A stretch of 5,352 bases of DNA from an uncultured Oscillospiraceae bacterium. GTDB lineage: Bacteria > Bacillota > Clostridia > Oscillospirales > Ruminococcaceae. The DNA lies in NCBI GenBank assembly GCA_958427155.1, contig CAUABB010000117.1:1-5352 (forward strand), given 5' to 3'. A program made the position numbers and the translations under genes. Shown in pieces: positions 1 through 5,352 of this stretch. Under the pieces are notes generated by a model, which was not told the DNA's origin, did no database searches, and worked only from the letters and a program-made list of their open reading frames with translations. Every line of letters starts with the position of its first letter. Positions within the stretch are counted from its first letter, which is position 1.

Positions 1-61
1 GCGCGCCCATGACCACAACCATCACTATCAAAGCGCCTATCCGGATTTTTGTGCTTCTCAT
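1..61 (-). CDS. mrdA: Probable penicillin-binding protein 2 (elongasome transpeptidase), N-terminal fragment
   Basis: Only the first 20 codons lie in the window; the gene continues past the left edge. The visible peptide starts Met-Arg-Ser-Thr-Lys-Ile-Arg and then becomes strongly hydrophobic (ALIVMVVVMG). This is the short basic tail plus membrane anchor expected at the N-terminus of a class B penicillin-binding protein. The family identity rests mainly on position. A PBP2 gene commonly follows mreD in Clostridia, and its product cross-links peptidoglycan during lateral-wall growth with MreB, MreC and MreD. The start at base 61 is preferred because a GGAGG sits six bases upstream, only 17 bases separate it from the mreD stop, and this frame gives the hydrophobic anchor. 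No catalytic domain is visible, so another membrane protein cannot be excluded. Confidence 0.6.
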   Translation of the reverse strand, partial: MRSTKIRIGALIVMVVVMGA

Positions 62-67
62 TCAGAA

Positions 68-72
68 CCTCC
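68..72 (-). promoter_or_regulatory. Ribosome binding site deciding the start of the mrdA-like gene
   Basis: GGAGG on the minus strand, six bases before the ATG at 61-59. A competing ATG at 74-72 overlaps this motif and reads in another frame (Met-Glu-Val-Leu-Asn-Glu-Lys), which is polar and has no ribosome binding site of its own at a usable distance. The site therefore favours the ATG at base 61. Confidence 0.7.
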
Positions 73-78
73 ATAATC

Positions 79-597
79 TCACTTTTCAATTAAAGCTTCG
101 AATTTCCTGTGCAACCACCGTAAAAGGAAATAAAACAACGGAGTAACTACCACTGTATAAAGGGCTGTAGGCAAGATATAACGAATCAGAATCAAATAAC
201 TGTCTGCATATCCCCAGATCAGATAAGAGAAAAGGTAGTCAAGCAATCCCTGCACAATCATTACAACACCACAGAAAAGCATAGAATTCAAGAAATTATT
301 TCCCATATAGTACATCGTGACCAGAGTGACCCCAACACAACAGATCATTAAAATAGCAGCATTAAAGCCAGATATTTTATCCGCTGAAAAATCCCACATA
401 AAGCCGGCAACAATTCCAAATATCACGGCAAAAATTTCTCGCTCTTGCATCGATATCGCAATAATAAAAGGAACGATTAAAACAGGCCGGATATCAAAGA
501 TCGCAATTAAGTCAAACGATGTTTGAAAGATAAACAAGAAAAACAGCAGAACAAAATAGACTACCCATTTGATTACAGCAACTGTCGTTTTTCGCAT
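79..597 (-). CDS. mreD: Rod shape-determining protein MreD
   Basis: MreD is a small polytopic membrane protein of the rod-shape (elongasome) complex; it works with MreC to link the MreB filament to the wall synthases. The 172-residue product is of usual family length and almost wholly hydrophobic. A Lys/Arg-rich start (MRKTTVAVIK) is followed by likely membrane spans near residues 11-29, 37-50, 54-70, 78-97, 103-127 and 135-159, and a basic C-terminal tail (LRWLHRKFEALIEK). The charged QERE at 51-54 and the WDFSADKISGFN stretch around 68-79 resemble the conserved region of Firmicutes MreD proteins. The ATG shares its A with the mreC stop codon (TAATG), and GGAAGG lies about nine bases upstream inside mreC, so translational coupling to mreC is likely. 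Identity rests on hydrophobic profile, length and gene order, since the family is poorly conserved in sequence. Confidence 0.93.
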   Translation of the reverse strand: MRKTTVAVIKWVVYFVLLFFLFIFQTSFDLIAIFDIRPVLIVPFIIAISMQEREIFAVIFGIVAGFMWDFSADKISGFNAAILMICCVGVTLVTMYYMGNNFLNSMLFCGVVMIVQGLLDYLFSYLIWGYADSYLILIRYILPTALYTVVVTPLFYFLLRWLHRKFEALIEK

Positions 598-1451
598 TAT
601 TCCGCACCTTCCTGACTTTTGCCGTAAAAGTCAGTGATGATAAAAACCTGTTTGACCGTTTTTACATCAAAAACCGGCGTCACTGTTGTATAGGCGGTGA
701 TCCCGTGGTCCTCTACCTCAATCTTTCCCGCTTTCCCAATCACAATATTTTTGGGGAAAATTCCACCAGCACCCGATGTAACAATCAGGTCTCCCTCTTT
801 AATTTTGCTGGCCAGATCAAGATATTCCAGTTTACAACTGTTTTCTTCGGACAATGCAACCGTTCCCACAACTGTTCCTACTTCACCTGTTCCCCGTTCA
901 ATTGCACCGACCGAAACATCCGGGCTCAAAATTGTTGTCACTTTAGAGTAAACCTCTCCTACCTCAGTTACAATCCCAACGAGCCCCTCGGAAGTAACAA
1001 CTGCATCATGCAGTTTGATTCCATGAACAGAACCTTTGTCAATCGTGAAGGACCCAAACTGTTCCGAAGGGTCGCGAGCCACCACCATAGCGGCGACCAT
1101 TTCAATACTCGGATCTTCCTCCTTCAGTCCCGCTAATTCGCGAAGCTGTTCATTTTCCTGTTTAATTTCCTGGTAGTCAACCAAATCCTCACGCAACTGG
1201 GCAATTTCTTCCCGAAGCTGCTGGTTCTGATTGTAATATTCCTGCGCATTCACAAATTTCCCGAAAAAATCGGTAGCCGTCTCCGAAATATACGAAGACA
1301 GCTTCTGAAACGGCGCCGAGACGGCCCCCACTATTTGCGACGTCACTGTACCGAACCCACTCTGGGAAACGGCATAAATCATAAAGCCCAGCAAGAGCGC
1401 CAGCACCAGCATAATTACCTTGAAGAGCTTACTGCGGAAAAATTCGCGCAT
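597..1451 (-). CDS. mreC: Rod shape-determining protein MreC
   Basis: MreC is a bitopic membrane protein that assembles outside the cytoplasm and scaffolds the elongasome, contacting PBP2 and MreD. The 284-residue product has a basic N-terminus (residues 1-11), one transmembrane helix at about 12-29, and a predicted coiled coil around 68-110, where Glu, Gln and Leu recur in heptads (NQQLREEIAQLRE and similar). The rest is the beta-strand-rich MreC domain at about 117-275. A recognisable family stretch near the end reads GDLIVTSGAGGIFPKNIVIG (220-239); Asn-235 stands where a Gly is more usual. The start at 1451 has AGGAGG five bases upstream. The stop codon overlaps the mreD start by one base. 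Length and domain order are typical, with no sign of truncation. It is transcribed with mreB upstream, across a 79-base gap that can form a hairpin. Confidence 0.97.
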   Translation of the reverse strand: MREFFRSKLFKVIMLVLALLLGFMIYAVSQSGFGTVTSQIVGAVSAPFQKLSSYISETATDFFGKFVNAQEYYNQNQQLREEIAQLREDLVDYQEIKQENEQLRELAGLKEEDPSIEMVAAMVVARDPSEQFGSFTIDKGSVHGIKLHDAVVTSEGLVGIVTEVGEVYSKVTTILSPDVSVGAIERGTGEVGTVVGTVALSEENSCKLEYLDLASKIKEGDLIVTSGAGGIFPKNIVIGKAGKIEVEDHGITAYTTVTPVFDVKTVKQVFIITDFYGKSQEGAE

Positions 1452-1456
1452 CTCTG

Positions 1457-1462
1457 CCTCCT
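1457..1462 (-). promoter_or_regulatory. Strong mreC ribosome binding site
   Basis: A perfect AGGAGG on the minus strand, separated by CAGAG from the mreC ATG. It is the best Shine-Dalgarno match in the window. mreC therefore has its own strong initiation signal despite lying downstream of mreB, whereas mreD depends on overlap with mreC. Two short out-of-frame reading frames that start near the mreB stop run through this site. Confidence 0.85.
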
Positions 1463-1485
1463 GCTACCGATTTTGTCACCCGGCA

Positions 1486-1515
1486 AGCCTTTCCCACCCC
1501 AAGCGAAGAAAGGCT
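1486..1515 (-). other. Intergenic inverted repeat (hairpin) between mreB and mreC
   Basis: AGCCTTTC at 1486-1493 is the exact reverse complement of GAAAGGCT at 1508-1515, giving an 8-bp perfect stem with a 14-base loop. In the minus-strand transcript the second arm is followed by TTGCCGGGTGACAAAATC rather than a run of T, so it does not look like an intrinsic terminator. It begins 15 bases after the mreB stop codon. Plausible roles are protecting the 3' end of a processed mreB message or lowering mreC expression relative to mreB; both are inference. The long loop makes the predicted stability only moderate. Confidence 0.5.
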
Positions 1516-1530
1516 CATAAAGTAACTCCA

Positions 1531-2577
<1,047 letters not shown>

Positions 2578-2631
2578 TTATACAACAAGCCGTCTGTTTA
2601 AAACAATCCGCCTGAGGCCTATAACAGTTCT

Positions 2632-2660
2632 ATTATAACCGCATCTCCGGAAATTCTCAA
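2632..2660 (-). promoter_or_regulatory. Sigma-A-type promoter for the mreBCD operon
   Basis: On the minus strand a -35 box TTGAGA (2660-2655) and a perfect -10 box TATAAT (2637-2632) are separated by exactly 17 bases. Transcription would start near base 2625, giving an mreB leader of about 80 bases. The bases just upstream of the -35 box are very A+T rich with T-runs (roughly 2661-2700), resembling an UP element. The leader has no extended stem, no terminator-like structure and no riboswitch pattern that I can recognise. The promoter lies in the 155-base gap between the dut stop and the mreB start, so it should drive mreB, mreC, mreD and the following gene independently of the dut transcript. 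Confidence 0.85.
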
Positions 2661-2699
2661 TAAAAAAATCCGAAAAATTTGTTAAAATTGTAGAATTTT

Positions 2700-3149
2700 T
2701 TATCTTCCAGTCGAGCCGAAGCCACCCGATCCCCGTCCCGTTTCATCCAGTTCGGAAACCTCCAAAAGCTCAGGCAGGCAAACCGGCGCAATGATCATCT
2801 GGGCAATCCGCTCAAACGGCTCTACTGTATATGATTCTTTCCCTATATTGGTTAGGGTGACCAAAATCTCTCCTCTATAATCACTATCTACCACTCCTAC
2901 GCAGTTTGCCGGAATAATTCCCTTTTTTGTGGCCAACCCGCTGCGGGCATATACGAAAGCCGCCAATTCAGAAGATGGCAGCGCAATCGCAATTCCTGTC
3001 CCAATCCGAACTCGTTCACCGGGCCTTACCTCAACCGGTTCTTCCAGGAGTGCAAACAAGTCATACCCCGCACTACCTTCTGTAGCTCGACACGGTATCT
3101 TAGCCCGTGGATCTATTTTCCGAACCTTAAGTACCATTGTATCAGTCAC
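2700..3149 (-). CDS. dut: dUTP diphosphatase (trimeric dUTPase)
   Basis: The enzyme hydrolyses dUTP to dUMP and pyrophosphate in the cytoplasm, keeping uracil out of DNA and supplying dUMP for thymidylate synthesis. All five trimeric dUTPase motifs appear in order in the 149-residue product: I AGYDLFA (27-33), II ARSGLA (68-73), III GVVDSDYRGEI (85-95) with the expected catalytic Asp-88 and uracil-stacking Tyr-91, IV FERIAQMII (112-120), and V GRGSGGFGSTGR (138-149), the flexible arm that closes over a neighbouring active site. Length is typical. The start is uncertain. The GTG at 3149 has AAGGGA only two bases ahead, while the in-frame ATG at 3137 (giving MVLKVRKIDPR) leaves the same motif 14 bases away. 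The gene follows the U32 gene after 75 bases and ends just before the mreB promoter; no good intrinsic terminator is visible after it. Confidence 0.97.
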   Translation of the reverse strand: MTDTMVLKVRKIDPRAKIPCRATEGSAGYDLFALLEEPVEVRPGERVRIGTGIAIALPSSELAAFVYARSGLATKKGIIPANCVGVVDSDYRGEILVTLTNIGKESYTVEPFERIAQMIIAPVCLPELLEVSELDETGRGSGGFGSTGR

Positions 3150-3224
3150 TATCCCTTCGCTGCAAATCCAAACTTTCTGGTCTCCGTATTCATAGCACCT
3201 GAAAGAATAGATTCATAGCCTTTA

Positions 3225-5288
3225 TCATTCTATTCCACGATATGAAAGTCCCCGGGTGAACTTCCCTTTCGGCGCGCCTCCAGATTGATAAAGCGCCCAA
3301 ATATCCTCACATTCCGAAGCGCTCTCCCCAGTAAAATACAGCACGCCAAAATCTGCAAACCGGGTATCCTCTTTTTTGTCAGACAGGACAAGAGGCAAAT
3401 AGTTATAAAGCTCTGCCATCTCACCGTCGCACTGAACCGGGAACCGATTTCCCAACCGATCGGTCAAAACACGTCCTTTACAGTTTTGGCATCCCTTCCT
3501 CGCCCTTAAAGGACAGTTGCGAAAAATCATCAACGGTAAAAAGCCGTACAACATTATTCCTACCGGGACAGGAGAATGAAGATGAAACACCTGGTTTAAT
3601 TTCATTTCAAATGAAGCAGTTAGATCAACCGCCCCCAAATCCGCAAAAGCCCCCGCCGCAATGGAGTTCGTCAGATTCAATCCAAAAAGGCCGTGTGGAA
3701 TCATTCCAAATTTTCTGCACAAACCAAACTGCCCAATATTTTGAACTGCCGCGTTCAGAAAACCATCTCTCGCTATCTGTTCCAAAGATTCAATCAACTC
3801 TGATTCTTCATAGCGCACCCGTGGAAGTTCCAAAATCAGTTTCTCTCGATAGTCAACCAACTCTTCTTTATGTTTCAATACCTCTCCAAGCGGCAGATAA
3901 AACCAATCGACCTTTTCTGCCATCGCTTGGGACAGTTGACCAAAGCTGGAAAAGCGCGGACGCAGACAGCAACCGCCCTTTGGATATTTCCCCGTGGGAT
4001 AAGGGATACCTGACAAAAACACCTTTTCCTTCCGAGCAGAACGGACAGAATCCAGCCGCTCCACCGCTTCCCGCCGAAGTGCGTTCAAACCGGAAACGGA
4101 CAAAATCGGTTTACCCGTCGCAAGAAAAGAAAACTCATCTAAATAATAAGGCGTTCCTCCTAGCTTCCCTAGAGAAGCTTTTGCCCGTCCCTCATCGGTC
4201 GGAACATTTAGAGCCCTTTCAACGGTCTGCCCTTTTATCTCAATCCGATTTTCCCTGTCGTCCTCAACCAACAGAGAGGATGGTCTCTCTTCCTCCAGAG
4301 TCAACTCCATCCGAAGCGGAACTCTTTGACGGACTTTTCGGTTTTCTGCCGCCAATTTTCCCAACACTCCCTGGGACGCGGCAACATCTTCTTTTCCACG
4401 AACGCCAAACATGGAGCGGTCTCTTTGGTTTTCTAGATAACCGTCAGTAAAACCGCCACGCGAAAAAACCGAACGCAGAACATCCAGATCAGGTTCATTC
4501 CCACGTAATTTCTGATAAACAGCGCGAACCGCAGCTCCAACATATTCAGGCCGTTTCATCCGTCCCTCTATTTTAAACGAAGAAACGCCTGCCGCCGCCA
4601 ACCGATCCAGCTGTTCCAGTGCGCACAAATCTTTTAAAGACAGATCCGCCGAACCGTTCCCATTCACTGAAAACGGAAGGCGGCAAGGCTGAGCGCATCC
4701 CCCACGGTTGGCGCTTCTCGAACCAATCATGGCGCTGAGAGTACACTGCCCCGAAACCGACATGCAAAGGGCGCCATGTACAAAAACCTCCAGTTCCACC
4801 GGAGAAAACTCTGCAATTTTTTCAATCTCTGTCAGCGTAAGTTCTCTCGCCAGAACCGCACGTTTAAAACCAAGCTCCGCCACCTGAAGCACGCCGGATA
4901 AAGAAGTGATACTCATTTGGGTGGAAGCATGAAGCGGAATTTCCGGCGTCCACTTCCGCAAAAGCGCGGCGACTCCCAAATCCTGAACAATAAAAGCATC
5001 CACCCCTGCTTCACAGGCGGTTTGAACGCACTTCTCCAAAGCGGAAATTTCGCTGTCGAAAACAACAGTATTAACCGCCTGATATACCTTCACGCCAAAC
5101 CGATGGCAGAGGGAAACAGCTTTTAAAAGTTCTTCCGGGCCAAAATTGGTCGCTGAGGCTCGGGCAGAAAAATTTTTCTGCCCCAGATAAATCGCGTCGG
5201 CACCGCTGTTAACTGCGGCCTCCACCGCTTCCCAACTTCCAGCTGGCGCCAATATTTCCGGAAAATTACTTTTCATCATCACCGTCAA
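3225..5288 (-). CDS. U32-family protein, RlhA-like (probable RNA hydroxylation enzyme), usually annotated as peptidase U32
   Basis: The 687-residue product opens with a TIM-barrel-like U32 domain (about 9-290) starting PEILAPAGSWEAVEAAVNSG. It contains the full U32 signature EVFVHGALCMSVSGQCTLS at 167-185. Cys-175, Cys-182, Cys-198 and Cys-202 form a set that in related U32 proteins binds an iron-sulfur cluster. The middle and C-terminal part (about 300-640) resembles the extension found in long U32 proteins such as E. coli RlhA (YdcP), which makes 5-hydroxycytidine in 23S rRNA. It ends with a second Cys set (592, 600, 603, 620) in a CPLRARKGCQNCKGR context. An RNA-hydroxylation role is therefore more likely than proteolysis, but it is inferred from family resemblance. 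Starts: TTG 5288, GTG 5282, ATG 5279 and ATG 5276 are all possible. An AGGCGG lies 4, 10, 13 and 16 bases upstream of them respectively, which favours GTG or the first ATG. The start overlaps the preceding gene, suggesting coupling. Confidence 0.9.
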   Translation of the reverse strand: MTVMMKSNFPEILAPAGSWEAVEAAVNSGADAIYLGQKNFSARASATNFGPEELLKAVSLCHRFGVKVYQAVNTVVFDSEISALEKCVQTACEAGVDAFIVQDLGVAALLRKWTPEIPLHASTQMSITSLSGVLQVAELGFKRAVLARELTLTEIEKIAEFSPVELEVFVHGALCMSVSGQCTLSAMIGSRSANRGGCAQPCRLPFSVNGNGSADLSLKDLCALEQLDRLAAAGVSSFKIEGRMKRPEYVGAAVRAVYQKLRGNEPDLDVLRSVFSRGGFTDGYLENQRDRSMFGVRGKEDVAASQGVLGKLAAENRKVRQRVPLRMELTLEEERPSSLLVEDDRENRIEIKGQTVERALNVPTDEGRAKASLGKLGGTPYYLDEFSFLATGKPILSVSGLNALRREAVERLDSVRSARKEKVFLSGIPYPTGKYPKGGCCLRPRFSSFGQLSQAMAEKVDWFYLPLGEVLKHKEELVDYREKLILELPRVRYEESELIESLEQIARDGFLNAAVQNIGQFGLCRKFGMIPHGLFGLNLTNSIAAGAFADLGAVDLTASFEMKLNQVFHLHSPVPVGIMLYGFLPLMIFRNCPLRARKGCQNCKGRVLTDRLGNRFPVQCDGEMAELYNYLPLVLSDKKEDTRFADFGVLYFTGESASECEDIWALYQSGGAPKGKFTRGLSYRGIE

Positions 5289-5352
5289 TATTCCGCCTGA
5301 GTTCTTTCAGCCCCAGTTCTGTTTTCAAGGAGTCAATCTCCCGTTCCTTCTC
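5266..5352 (-). CDS. zapA: C-terminal fragment of an upstream gene, probably cell-division protein ZapA
   Basis: An open frame enters from the right edge and ends at a TAA at 5268-5266. The 28 visible residues start EKEREIDSLKTELGLKELRR and finish NIDGDDEK. They are highly charged and helix-forming, with Ile/Leu spacing consistent with a coiled coil. ZapA, which bundles FtsZ filaments at mid-cell, ends in such a helix, and in many Clostridia a zapA gene directly precedes a U32-family gene. The identification rests on that context and on composition; no globular domain is visible, so any protein with a coiled-coil tail would fit. Its 3' end overlaps the U32 gene by 11 to 23 bases depending on which U32 start is used, consistent with one transcript. 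Confidence 0.5.
   Translation of the reverse strand, partial: EKEREIDSLKTELGLKELRRNIDGDDEK

Noticed and set aside
705..1136. Plus-strand frame of 143 codons opposite mreC
   Set aside because: Antisense shadow of a well-supported MreC; rich in Asn, Ser and Cys with no recognisable domain.
2583..2627. Possible regulatory stem in the mreB leader (CTGTT pairing with AACAG around GCCTCAGGC)
   Set aside because: Only 5-bp and 3-bp pairings are available, which is expected by chance; there is no terminator tail or recognisable riboswitch core.
2672..2702. Possible intrinsic terminator after dut
   Set aside because: There is a run of seven T, but the only pairing available is A-T (AAAATT with AATTTT) and a CGGA lies between that pairing and the T-run. 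The stem is too weak to call; it is better read as the A+T-rich region upstream of the mreB promoter.
3611..4450. Long plus-strand open frame of 279 codons, rich in Pro and Ser
   Set aside because: It lies wholly antisense to the U32 gene, whose product has intact motifs throughout. Its composition (PPPNPQKPPPQ and similar) is the usual antisense shadow of a coding strand, and no ribosome site or family motif was seen.

Overview
The window looks like an ordinary, vertically inherited chromosomal segment of a low-to-mid G+C Gram-positive anaerobe, most likely in Clostridia and perhaps in the Oscillospirales/Ruminococcaceae. The reasons are the gene order, the AGGAGG-type ribosome binding sites, a consensus sigma-A-type promoter, MreB at Bacillus-like length, and a long U32 protein of the kind common in that group. 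The taxonomic placement is inferred from gene content and protein style; no database search was possible.

All genes lie on the minus strand, so transcription runs from the right edge to the left. In that order: the last 28 codons of a gene whose product ends in a charged helix (5352-5266, probably zapA); a 687-codon U32-family protein overlapping it (5288-3225); a dUTPase gene, dut (3149-2700); a 155-base gap carrying a strong promoter; mreB (2544-1531); a 79-base gap with a perfect 8-bp inverted repeat; mreC (1451-597); mreD (597-79), whose start shares one base with the mreC stop; and the first 20 codons of a membrane-anchored protein, probably the transpeptidase PBP2/mrdA (61-1, running off the window). 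No stretch of 300 bases lacks a gene. No RNA genes, mobile elements, CRISPR arrays or long repeats were seen.

Functionally there are two blocks. The left block, mreB-mreC-mreD-(mrdA), encodes the elongasome core: the MreB actin-like filament, the MreC periplasmic-side scaffold, the MreD membrane protein, and the transpeptidase that builds lateral-wall peptidoglycan. The promoter at 2660-2632 appears to start this operon. The right block (probable zapA, U32 protein, dut) is a housekeeping run for division, probable RNA hydroxylation and nucleotide sanitation. No convincing terminator separates the blocks, so read-through from dut into mreB is possible.

I found no evidence for a novel system. 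The points worth a second look are small: the mreB-mreC intergenic hairpin with overlapping short reading frames, an ambiguous dut start preceded by a 14-codon reading frame that overlaps it, and the two four-cysteine groups of the U32 protein.
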